Source of the DNA: Candidatus Firestoneibacteriota bacterium
Lineage (GTDB): Bacteria; Oederibacteriota; D2-FULL-39-29
Length of the DNA: 41,580 nucleotides
NCBI GenBank assembly: GCA_903891415.1
Contig: CAITEH010000001.1
Location: 1 to 41,580, forward strand
Reading direction: 5' to 3'
Shown: one piece after another, positions 1 to 6,352 of the stretch
How the letters are laid out: every line of letters starts with the position of its first letter
Position numbering within the stretch: position 1 is the stretch's first letter
Made by a program: the position numbers and the translations under genes
Notes under the pieces: generated by a model
Seen by the model: the letters and a program-made list of their open reading frames with translations, nothing else
Told to the model about the DNA's origin: nothing
Database searches by the model: none

Positions 1-122
1 ACTTTGGTGAAGATGGCAATAGTTCTCTTACTATCTTAATTAATTCCTGATACCATACTTTTCCAAAGCATTTCAGGGGGGTACCATCTACCTTCCCATT
101 CCCAAGTAAAATTGATTTTAAG

Positions 123-151
123 TTGACCCCGGAACCCCTTTCTGGTATATA
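123..151 (+). promoter_or_regulatory. Sigma70-type promoter of ychF, probably leaderless
   Basis: TTGACC (123-128) and TATATA (146-151) are separated by 17 nt, with a TG one base before the -10 box. A start point about 7 nt downstream would fall on or next to the ATG at 158. No Shine-Dalgarno sequence precedes that ATG, so a leaderless transcript is inferred. Confidence 0.6.
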
Positions 152-157
152 AGATAT

Positions 158-1234
158 ATGAAACTAGGAATTGTTGGTCTGCCCAATGTAGGAAAATCCA
201 CACTTTTTAACGCGCTCACCAAACTTGCGGCGGAAGTGGCAAATTTTCCTTTTACCACGATAAAGCCCAATGTCGGTATCGTCACCGTTTTTGACGAACG
301 GCTGGAAAAACTCTCAAAAATAATCCCGCACGAAAAACTGACCTTTACGACCGTAGAGTTTGTGGATATTGCCGGCCTGGTCAAGGGTGCTTCCAAAGGG
401 GAAGGACTGGGCAACCAGTTCTTGTCCCACATCAGAGAGGTGGACGGTATTTTACATGTGGTCAGATGTTTTGAAGATGAAAATATCGTGCATGTTGCCG
501 GCAGCGTTGACCCTGTCCGCGACGCGGAGATAATCAACACCGAGCTCCTGCTGGCAGACCTGGAGCACGTGGAGAAGGGTTTTCAAAAGCTCCAGAGGCT
601 GCTCAAGACCAATAACAAAAAAGTATTTCAAGAAAGGGATATGCTGCAGAAAATAAAAGAAAATCTGAATAACGGCATCCCCGTGCGGTTGGTAAAATTT
701 GAAGAGCACGAAGCGGAATTCATGGCGCAATACTTTTTTTTAACAAGCAAACCGGTCTTATACCTGGCGAACGTAAGCGAGAAAAAATATCCCGGACTCG
801 CGAAGTTAAAAGAAAAAGCCGCGGCAGAAAATTCGGAAGTCGTGGAGATAATGAGCCAGCTGGAACTGGAGATGTGTTCTTTGACCGAGGAAGAATGTAA
901 AGAGTTCGGAAAAGAATTTGGTATTGATGAGGCAGGCCTGAAGCGCCTTGTCAAAGCCGCGCACAACCTTTTAGACCTGATAACTTTTTTTACGGTGAAA
1001 GAGCCCGAGATACGTTCCTGGTCCATCCCGAAAAATACCAAAGCCCCGAAAGCTGCGGGGAAGATCCACTCCGATATGGAGAGGGGTTTTATCAGCGCGG
1101 AAGTTATCAATACAGAGGCCCTCTTAAAGATAGGTTCCTGGTCAAAAGCCAGAGCTGAAGGCGCGCTGTCTCTTGAGGGGAAAGAGTACCTTATTAAAGA
1201 CGGGGATGTCGTCCAGTTCAGATTTGGGATCTGA
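158..1234 (+). CDS. ychF: Redox-regulated ATPase YchF (Obg-family, ribosome-associated)
   Basis: YchF is an ATP-preferring TRAFAC P-loop protein that associates with ribosomes. The 358-residue product is close to the usual 363. It shows the G1 loop GLPNVGKST (residues 7-15), the G3 motif DIAG (70-73) and NVSE (205-208) where GTPases carry NKxD, which is the YchF hallmark for ATP preference. A coiled segment lies around residues 130-170. The C-terminal TGS domain includes the family stretch KAAGKIHSDMERGF. The start is fixed by the conserved MKLGIVGLPN opening. It lacks a Shine-Dalgarno sequence and lies about 7 nt after a good promoter. It stands apart from the ribosomal operon downstream. 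Confidence 0.97.
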   Translation: MKLGIVGLPNVGKSTLFNALTKLAAEVANFPFTTIKPNVGIVTVFDERLEKLSKIIPHEKLTFTTVEFVDIAGLVKGASKGEGLGNQFLSHIREVDGILHVVRCFEDENIVHVAGSVDPVRDAEIINTELLLADLEHVEKGFQKLQRLLKTNNKKVFQERDMLQKIKENLNNGIPVRLVKFEEHEAEFMAQYFFLTSKPVLYLANVSEKKYPGLAKLKEKAAAENSEVVEIMSQLELEMCSLTEEECKEFGKEFGIDEAGLKRLVKAAHNLLDLITFFTVKEPEIRSWSIPKNTKAPKAAGKIHSDMERGFISAEVINTEALLKIGSWSKARAEGALSLEGKEYLIKDGDVVQFRFGI

Positions 1235-1240
1235 TGTATT

Positions 1241-1267
1241 AGCAGAAGGGCGAAAGAGCAGAAGGGC
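1241..1267 (+). repeat. Short direct repeat, 2 x 11 bp, in a purine-rich tract
   Basis: AGCAGAAGGGC occurs at 1241-1251 and again at 1257-1267, just after the ychF stop codon, and the purine-rich composition continues to about 1280. There is no coding signal here. The gene-free stretch from 1235 to 1681 otherwise holds the palindromes at 1351-1389, the rpsF promoter and its leader. Confidence 0.6.
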
Positions 1268-1350
1268 AGAGGGGCGGCAGACAGTAAGCACAAAGTAAAA
1301 ATGACTATTTTCGGTGCCAGAATTGCATTATCTGACAATGCTTTATCTGT

Positions 1351-1389
1351 GTCCGGCTACGGCGAGATCTCGCCAACGTTTTGGCGGAC
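1351..1389. repeat. Compound palindrome between ychF and rpsF
   Basis: A perfect 14-bp palindrome GGCGAGATCTCGCC (1361-1374) overlaps a second hairpin, CGCCAA (1371-1376) / TTGGCG (1381-1386) with loop CGTT. Both are enclosed by GTCCG (1351-1355) and CGGAC (1385-1389). No T-tract follows, so it is not a standard terminator. It could be a repressor site, a cruciform or a copy of a dispersed intergenic repeat. Confidence 0.5.
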
Positions 1390-1437
1390 CATCTCTTTTA
1401 TAATCCGTGTCATCAGCCCTGAACGGGCAGATTACTG

Positions 1438-1465
1438 TTGCAAAACTTGCTTTTTCTGGTATAAT
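1438..1465 (+). promoter_or_regulatory. Sigma70-type promoter of the rpsF-dnaB operon
   Basis: TTGCAA (1438-1443) and a perfect TATAAT (1460-1465) are 16 nt apart, with an extended -10 TG at 1458. The predicted start near 1472 leaves a leader of about 210 nt before the TTG start of rpsF, which is long for an unregulated gene. Confidence 0.7.
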
Positions 1466-1470
1466 TAGGG

Positions 1471-1527
1471 CTCGCTAACCAGTGCGGGTGGAGTATCTAC
1501 CGCCTGCCGGGTAAGGAAATTTGCGAG
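1471..1527 (+). ncRNA. Structured leader RNA of rpsF, candidate S6:S18 autoregulatory site
   Basis: CTCGC (1471-1475) pairs with GCGAG (1523-1527) and encloses a hairpin GCGGGTGG / CTACCGC (1484-1503, loop AGTAT, one bulged G). The inner arm carries UACCG, which also occurs in the 16S rRNA region bound by S6 and S18. The element sits at the predicted 5' end of the rpsF-ssb-rpsR transcript, where S6:S18 leader motifs are known. Pairing is seen; the regulatory role is inferred. A covariance-model search would decide. Confidence 0.4.
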
Positions 1528-1681
1528 AAAACAATTGAGGATGCTGTCTCAAAAGCTCTTACGCTGCTTTTGCTGACAGACGAAACATCCGGTATTAGCG
1601 GCGCCAACCTTCTGAAACCGCATAAAGCCAAAAGGGATGTTTTTTATTAAAAATTCAAATTTTTTTAAGGAGGGTTTTACT

Positions 1682-2125
1682 TTGACAGTTTACGAAACCA
1701 CATTTGTAGTTGACGGGAAATATCCGGAAGCCGAAGTTGCAAAGCTTTCAGAGAAGTTCACACAGCTTATTACCGCCGCCAAGGGGGAAGTATTAAAGCT
1801 GGACAAGCTTGGAAAAAGAGAACTTGCCTATAAAATAGGCTCGGCCCGGGAAGGGTACTATATCTATATTGAAGCGAACATGGACGGGGAAATAGTCAAG
1901 GAACTGGAAAGAAACTATAGAATAGCTGATTCCGTTTTAAGGTATCTGACCATAAAAAAAGTCACCTTAAAGCCCGTCAAGAAGAAAAAGAAAAAAATTG
2001 CAGCCGCAGCTGCGGCCGCGGCCGCAGTACCTGCCGCCGCAGCGCCGGTAACACCGGCCGCGCCGGCTTCTGTTGCAGCTCCCGCGCCTGTTGCCGCGCC
2101 TGAAGCACCCGTGACAGAAAAATAA
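1682..2125 (+). CDS. rpsF: Small ribosomal subunit protein bS6 with Ala/Pro-rich tail
   Basis: S6 binds the central domain of 16S rRNA as a dimer with S18, encoded two genes downstream. The start chosen is TTG 1682, giving M-TVYETTFVVDG. It follows a strong AAGGAGGG (1667-1674) with a 7-nt gap. The in-frame ATG at 1637 lies upstream of that site and has no ribosome-binding sequence of its own. The S6 core covers roughly residues 1-100. It ends in a lysine run followed by about 40 residues made almost entirely of Ala, Pro and Val, an unusually long low-complexity tail that probably is disordered. The product is 147 residues. First gene of the rpsF-ssb-rpsR-rplI-dnaB operon. Confidence 0.95.
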   Translation: MTVYETTFVVDGKYPEAEVAKLSEKFTQLITAAKGEVLKLDKLGKRELAYKIGSAREGYYIYIEANMDGEIVKELERNYRIADSVLRYLTIKKVTLKPVKKKKKKIAAAAAAAAAVPAAAAPVTPAAPASVAAPAPVAAPEAPVTEK

Positions 2126-2156
2126 CAGCGAACAAATTTGGCTCAAGGGGGAAAGT

Positions 2157-2579
2157 ATGGCCAGTTTAAATAAAGTAATGTTGATAGGAAATCTAACCAG
2201 AGACCCGGAATTGAAATATATTCCAAGCGGGTCCGCAGTCGGCATTTTAAATATTGCCGTCAGCAGGAAGTACAAGGCCCAGGACGGTTCGCTTAAAGAT
2301 GATGTTTGCTTTGTCCGGGTGACTGTGTGGGGAAAACCTGCCGAGAATTGCAATGAATACTTAAGCAAAGGCAGCCCGGTATATATTGAAGGCAGACTGC
2401 AATATAAGACCTGGGAAAAAGACGGCCAAAAGAGGTCTTCTTTGGATGTTGTCGCGGAACGTGTTCAATTTCTGGGTGGCAAGAAAAAAGAAAACGCAGC
2501 GGATGATGAAGCCGTACCGGAAGAGCCGGCTGAAGGCGCTGCCGGCGGCAGTTCAGAAGAGGACAAGCCTCCATTCTAG
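2157..2579 (+). CDS. ssb: Single-stranded DNA-binding protein SSB
   Basis: SSB coats single-stranded DNA in replication and repair. The 140-residue product opens with the family signature MASLNKVMLIGNLTRDPE and has an OB fold over residues 1-108 (conserved VWGK and YIEGRL motifs). An acidic linker rich in Glu, Ala and Gly leads to the C-terminal protein-interaction tip DKPPF, a variant of the DDIPF consensus. The ATG follows a GGGGGAAAG ribosome-binding site. The gene starts 31 nt after rpsF, as is usual in this operon. Its TAG stop codon is embedded in a stem-loop (see 2569-2630). Confidence 0.96.
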   Translation: MASLNKVMLIGNLTRDPELKYIPSGSAVGILNIAVSRKYKAQDGSLKDDVCFVRVTVWGKPAENCNEYLSKGSPVYIEGRLQYKTWEKDGQKRSSLDVVAERVQFLGGKKKENAADDEAVPEEPAEGAAGGSSEEDKPPF

Positions 2580-2630
2580 GAAGAATGGAGCAGTCCCCGG
2601 AGTGGGGCAAGCCTCCATTCTAGGAATGGA
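2564..2630 (+). repeat. 19-bp direct repeat forming two tandem stem-loops at the end of ssb
   Basis: CAAGCCTCCATTCTAGGAA occurs at 2564-2582 and 2608-2626. The first copy folds as CTCCATTCT / AGAATGGAG (2569-2577 with 2582-2590, 9 bp, loop AGGA) and contains the ssb stop codon. The second folds as TCCATTC / GAATGGA (2614-2630). There is no T-tract, so termination is unlikely. A 3' stability element or intra-operon processing site is inferred. Confidence 0.7.
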
Positions 2631-2683
2631 AGTTAGATATTTGGAGTTCAGTCAAGCAAAAAAACTAAAGGAGATATTTTCAA

Positions 2684-3001
2684 ATGGAAAAAAGATACGA
2701 ATCAAGAGGCGATACCAGGGGTGATTCAAGAGGGCCCCGCGCGGATGGACCCGGAGCAAGAGGCAGCAGGCCCAGGGGCAAGTTTTTTAAAGGGCCCAGA
2801 AAAAAACAGTGCAGATTTTGCACGGAAGAGAACCAGATCATAGATTATAAGAATGTAGCCATGCTCAGGCAATTTTTATCAGAAAAAGCGAAAATAATGC
2901 CCAGAAGAGCGACAGGTAATTGCGCGAAACACCAGAGGCATCTAACGGAAGCCATGAAAAGAGCAAGAGTTCTGGCGCTGGTTCCTTTTACTGTAGAATA
3001 A
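2684..3001 (+). CDS. rpsR: Small ribosomal subunit protein bS18, zinc-binding type
   Basis: S18 partners S6 on the platform of the small subunit. The 105-residue product has an Arg/Gly-rich N-terminal extension of about 38 residues, then the conserved core with [15 protein letters not shown] and [16 protein letters not shown]. Cys43, Cys46, Cys80 and His83 form a CxxC...CxxH set, the zinc-containing form of S18. The ATG at 2684 follows AAGGAGAT. The extended N-terminus is longer than in the roughly 75-residue E. coli protein and reads [12 protein letters not shown], probably disordered and RNA-contacting. Confidence 0.95.
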   Translation: MEKRYESRGDTRGDSRGPRADGPGARGSRPRGKFFKGPRKKQCRFCTEENQIIDYKNVAMLRQFLSEKAKIMPRRATGNCAKHQRHLTEAMKRARVLALVPFTVE

Positions 3002-3013
3002 AACAAGTACGAA

Positions 3014-3134
3014 GGTGCCAGGTTCCGGGTTCTTGGTGCTTGGAGAGATAAAAAAAATTTGACAGAACAACAAAATTCGCCAAATTTATATGGCAGAAAA
3101 TAGGCCCAGTACCTAGCGCCCGGCACCCAGTACC
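3014..3134. repeat. Imperfect 30-nt inverted repeat between rpsR and rplI
   Basis: Arms at 3014-3043 and 3105-3134 can pair over 30 positions, about 21 Watson-Crick and 3 G-T. The right arm contains a 9-bp direct repeat, CCCAGTACC, at 3105-3113 and 3126-3134, so the arms look internally periodic. About 60 nt of AT-rich sequence separates them. It resembles a small dispersed intergenic repeat inserted within a ribosomal operon; the read-through of rplI and dnaB suggests it does not terminate. Confidence 0.5.
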
Positions 3135-3164
3135 AGTAGCTATTTTTTGCAAAGGAGTTTCAAA

Positions 3165-3608
3165 ATGAAAGTAGTGCTTACAAAAGATGTGGAAAAGGTC
3201 GGGAAAAAAGGTGAAATAAAGAATGTTTCGGCCGGCTATGCCAGGAACTTTCTCCTGCCGAAAAATGTTGCCATAGTTGCCACCGAGGCAAATATAAAAG
3301 CCGTTGAAGAAAAGAAGAAGAGAGATAACGTGAAACTTGCGAAAGAAAAAGAGGTTTTTGTTGAATTAGCCGCTAAAATAAGCAAACTGTCACTGACTAT
3401 TTCCACGCAGGTGGGTGAAGAAGACAGGATGTTCGGCGCGGTTACCACGGAAGACATAGCGCTGGCGCTCAAAGAACAGGGCTTTGAAGTTGACAAGAGA
3501 AAAATAGACCTGGTAGAGCCGATAAAAGCTCTCGGGGTCTATGAAGTGTCCGTTAAACTTCACGCGGATGTTAACGCGGTAGTTAAGGTTTGGGTGGTAA
3601 AGAAATAA
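3165..3608 (+). CDS. rplI: Large ribosomal subunit protein bL9
   Basis: L9 binds 23S rRNA near the L1 stalk and influences frame maintenance. The 147-residue product matches the usual length. The N-terminal domain [17 protein letters not shown] with [13 protein letters not shown] (around residues 28-40) is followed by the long connecting helix rich in Lys/Glu and a C-terminal domain ending in V-K-VWVVKK. The start at ATG 3165 follows AAAGGAG (3151-3157) with a 7-nt gap; an in-frame ATG at 3147 would add six residues upstream of that site and is rejected. Confidence 0.96.
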   Translation: MKVVLTKDVEKVGKKGEIKNVSAGYARNFLLPKNVAIVATEANIKAVEEKKKRDNVKLAKEKEVFVELAAKISKLSLTISTQVGEEDRMFGAVTTEDIALALKEQGFEVDKRKIDLVEPIKALGVYEVSVKLHADVNAVVKVWVVKK

Positions 3609-3738
3609 GGTCTTCCGTTGAAATTCGGAATGTCTTTATCCTAAGAAGGCTGTTAATGCGGCGGTTGTCTTTCCGGGCCAAATCCGGGGACAGCCCCCTG
3701 AGGCAGCGGCTGCTAAAAAATGGATCAATCATCTGGCT

Positions 3739-5115
3739 ATGGCAAACGATAAATTACCACCTCAAAACATAGAAGCCGAAAAATCGGTCATAGGTTCGAT
3801 GCTTATTGAACCTGACGCCCTGCACAGGGTGGTCGAAATGCTCAAGGAAGATAATTTTTACAAGGACGCGCACAAAAAGATCTACTCTGTTGTGGTCGGC
3901 CTGTTTGATGCCAACCAGCCGGTTGATCTGATCACCGTCACCGAAGAATTAAAAAAGAAAAATCAGCTTGACGCGATAGGCGGGGCGGAATATATCGCCG
4001 AATTAATAAACAGCGTGCCGACTGCCGCGAATGTCGAGTATTATGCCGGTATTGTAAAAGAAAAAAGTTCGCTCCGGGACCTCATCAGTATTTCTACCGG
4101 TATTATTACCGATGCCTATAACGAAACTTCCGATGTGGATTCTCTTCTTGACAGGGCGGAAAATAAAATATTCTCGATCTCGGAAAAACGGATCCGGCCC
4201 GGTTTTTTTAATCTGAAAGAACTTGTCCATGCCACGGTTAAAAAGATAGAAGACCTTACTTATAATCATGCCCTGGTAACCGGCGTTGAGACCGGTTTTG
4301 AAAGGCTTGATGAGCTGACTACCGGGCTGCACAGCGGTGAACTAATAGTTGTTGCCGCCAGACCGGGAGTGGGCAAGACCTCCCTCTGTCTTTCCATCGC
4401 ACTGAACAGCGCCATAAGATTTAAAAAATCAGTGGCGATCTTCTCGCTTGAAATGGCCGCCGATCAGCTTGCTTTGAGAATGCTCTCCAGCGAGGCCAGA
4501 GTTTCCATGCACCGCCTCCGGTCGGGAAAAACCTATGATAATGAATGGGGAAACATAACTATCGCGGCAAGCAATCTTTCGGAGGCCTCCATCTATATTG
4601 ACGACTCTTCGGTGCTTTCCGCGCTTGAAATAAAAGCAAAATGCAGAAGGCTTAAAGCGGATAAAAAAATTGACCTTATAATAGTTGACTATCTGCAATT
4701 AATGGAAAGCGGTAAAAGCAGCAGTGAAAACAGGGTCCAGGAAGTTTCCCAGATCACCAGGAGTTTAAAGGGCCTGGCCAAAGAAATGGGAGTCCCGGTC
4801 ATTGTTGCCTCCCAGCTTTCGAGAGCAACAGAAAAACAGGAAAGATCCGAGCGCCGGCCGCTGCTTTCTCATTTACGCGAGTCGGGCTCTATTGAACAGG
4901 ACGCTGATGTGGTCTTGATGCTCTATAGAGAGGCCTATTACGACAGAAATATTGAAAATAAGGCCGAGACCGAGCTCATAATCGCCAAGCAGAGAAACGG
5001 CCCGGTAGGCACAATAAAGATCGCCTTCCTCGAAGAGTTCGCGAAATTTGATAATCTTGCGCTTGTGCCCAAGGAACTGCCTCCCGCGCCCGAAGAAATG
5101 GGGCAGATCAATTAA
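3739..5115 (+). CDS. dnaB: Replicative DNA helicase DnaB
   Basis: DnaB is the hexameric ring helicase at the replication fork. The 458-residue product has the N-terminal primase-interacting domain (about 10-110), a linker, and the RecA-like motor with Walker A AARPGVGKT (206-214), Walker B LIIVDYLQLM (about 313-322) and the arginine-finger region near residues 395-415. No intein is present, although DnaB often carries one. No clear Shine-Dalgarno precedes ATG 3739. The 130-nt gap after rplI carries a small GGGG-ACAG-CCCC hairpin (3686-3697). Gene order after rplI is the classic one. Confidence 0.96.
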   Translation: MANDKLPPQNIEAEKSVIGSMLIEPDALHRVVEMLKEDNFYKDAHKKIYSVVVGLFDANQPVDLITVTEELKKKNQLDAIGGAEYIAELINSVPTAANVEYYAGIVKEKSSLRDLISISTGIITDAYNETSDVDSLLDRAENKIFSISEKRIRPGFFNLKELVHATVKKIEDLTYNHALVTGVETGFERLDELTTGLHSGELIVVAARPGVGKTSLCLSIALNSAIRFKKSVAIFSLEMAADQLALRMLSSEARVSMHRLRSGKTYDNEWGNITIAASNLSEASIYIDDSSVLSALEIKAKCRRLKADKKIDLIIVDYLQLMESGKSSSENRVQEVSQITRSLKGLAKEMGVPVIVASQLSRATEKQERSERRPLLSHLRESGSIEQDADVVLMLYREAYYDRNIENKAETELIIAKQRNGPVGTIKIAFLEEFAKFDNLALVPKELPPAPEEMGQIN

Positions 5116-5138
5116 AATAAGGTTTAAGAGAGGAACCA

Positions 5139-6131
5139 GTGAATTCAAAAGAACGGTTTTTAGCGGCTATTTTGGGAAAAAAGACTGACCGGCCCGCGAT
5201 AGGGACACCAACTTCGGTCATCTGCGTTGAGCTGATGGAAAAACTCAAAGTTTATTTTCCGGAAGGCCATTTAAATCCCGGCAGTATGGCTGCGCTGGCC
5301 GCAGCCGGGCATACGGTCATGGGTTTTGATAATGTAATGCCGTTGTTTTCCGTTTGTCATGAATCCGCGGCAGTCGGCGTGGAAACAAACTGGGGTGAAA
5401 AGAACATAATGCCTTCGAATTTAACCCCCATCTGGAAAAACCCCGAAGATATAAAAATATCAAAAAAGTTCCTGGACAGCCCGTTTGCCCAAACCCCCCT
5501 GGAAGCCATAAAAAAAATGCGCAGGGAGTTCGGGGAAAGCGTAGCGATAACCGGAAAGGCCTTCGGGCCCTGGACGCTGGCTTATCATTGTGTCGGAATG
5601 GAAGATTTCCTGATGGGCACCATTACCGACCCGGAGAAGACCCGGAAGCTCCTTGATAAATTAAAAGAGATAACTCTTATCTTTTCGGAAGCCCAGATAC
5701 GGGCCGGGGCGGATAATATGCTTATAGCCGACCATGCGACCCGGGACCTGTGCAGTCCCGAGGCCTACCGGGATTTTGTTCTGCCTATCCATAAGGAAAT
5801 GGCAAAAAAAATAAAAGTTCCGGCCATCCTGCATATCTGCGGCTATACCCTGGACAGAATAAAATACATTAACGAGACCGGGCTCGACGCGTTCCATTAC
5901 GATTCAAAAAATGATGATCTTGAAATGAGAAAAGCCGCCTCAAAGGTCGCCCTCCTCGGAGGGACCAATAATATACAGCTCCTGCGAAGCGGGACGGAAG
6001 AGGATATATTTAAAGATATAGAAAAGAAAATTAAAACAGGAATAAATGTTATCGGGCCTGAATGCGCGGTCCCGCTGGATACTCCGCTAAAAAACATGCA
6101 GGCATTTGGCAGGTATTTTAAAGCAATATAA
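5139..6131 (+). CDS. Uroporphyrinogen decarboxylase-fold methyltransferase (MtaA/CmuA type)
   Basis: MtaA/MtbA/CmuA proteins move a methyl group between a corrinoid protein and a thiol such as coenzyme M, using a zinc ion. The 330-residue product carries the zinc set His232-x-Cys234 (in LHICGY) and Cys309 (in GPECAVPLDTPL). This marks the methyltransferase branch of the fold, not the haem enzyme HemE. It starts at GTG 5139 after AGAGAGGA and lies 23 nt after dnaB, so it may be co-transcribed. A terminator follows. No corrinoid-binding partner is adjacent, but a cobalamin reactivation-domain gene lies at 15921. The acceptor is unknown; bacteria with this family generally do not use coenzyme M. 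Confidence 0.85.
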   Translation: MNSKERFLAAILGKKTDRPAIGTPTSVICVELMEKLKVYFPEGHLNPGSMAALAAAGHTVMGFDNVMPLFSVCHESAAVGVETNWGEKNIMPSNLTPIWKNPEDIKISKKFLDSPFAQTPLEAIKKMRREFGESVAITGKAFGPWTLAYHCVGMEDFLMGTITDPEKTRKLLDKLKEITLIFSEAQIRAGADNMLIADHATRDLCSPEAYRDFVLPIHKEMAKKIKVPAILHICGYTLDRIKYINETGLDAFHYDSKNDDLEMRKAASKVALLGGTNNIQLLRSGTEEDIFKDIEKKIKTGINVIGPECAVPLDTPLKNMQAFGRYFKAI

Positions 6132-6153
6132 GCGCGCAGGGAATTAATACATT

Positions 6154-6172
6154 ACACCGCAGGGGTGTTTTT
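6154..6172 (+). terminator. Rho-independent terminator after the methyltransferase gene
   Basis: ACACC (6154-6158), loop GCAGG, GGTGT (6164-6168), running straight into TTTTT (6168-6172). It lies 23 nt after the stop codon and closes the dnaB-methyltransferase transcript. Confidence 0.65.
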
Positions 6173-6253
6173 AAAGAGCCTGGCCGTTCTTACGCGAAAA
6201 TGTTCTTCCCTCCCCGGAACCAAAACAAGAACAGAGTGCCTTTCCCTGCTATT

Positions 6254-6281
6254 TTGACAATGCCCGGTTTTATGCTATACT
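6254..6281 (+). promoter_or_regulatory. Strong sigma70-type promoter with extended -10
   Basis: A perfect TTGACA (6254-6259), 16-nt spacer and TATACT (6276-6281), preceded by TGC (ATGCTATACT). A start near 6288 supports translation from ATG 6353 rather than from 6200, because an ATG at 6200 lies upstream of the promoter. Confidence 0.75.
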
Positions 6282-6352
6282 TACAGATAAGCAAAAGCAA
6301 GATACGTGCTATGGTAACGCCTGAAATTGAAAAATATGGCCAAAGGTGCGGT

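Noticed and set aside
628-1338. Minus-strand open frame of 236 residues opposite ychF
   Set aside because: It lies antisense to a certain gene, with low-complexity Ser/Phe/Leu composition and no recognisable domain.
1399-1404. Second TATAAT upstream of rpsF
   Set aside because: No -35 box at acceptable spacing; the copy at 1460 has one.
3059-3091. Promoter with TTGACA before rplI
   Set aside because: The nearest -10-like TTTATA/TTATAT is 20-21 nt away, too far.
6200-6352. Upstream ATG for the barrel protein
   Set aside because: It lies before the promoter at 6254 and would bury the signal peptide.
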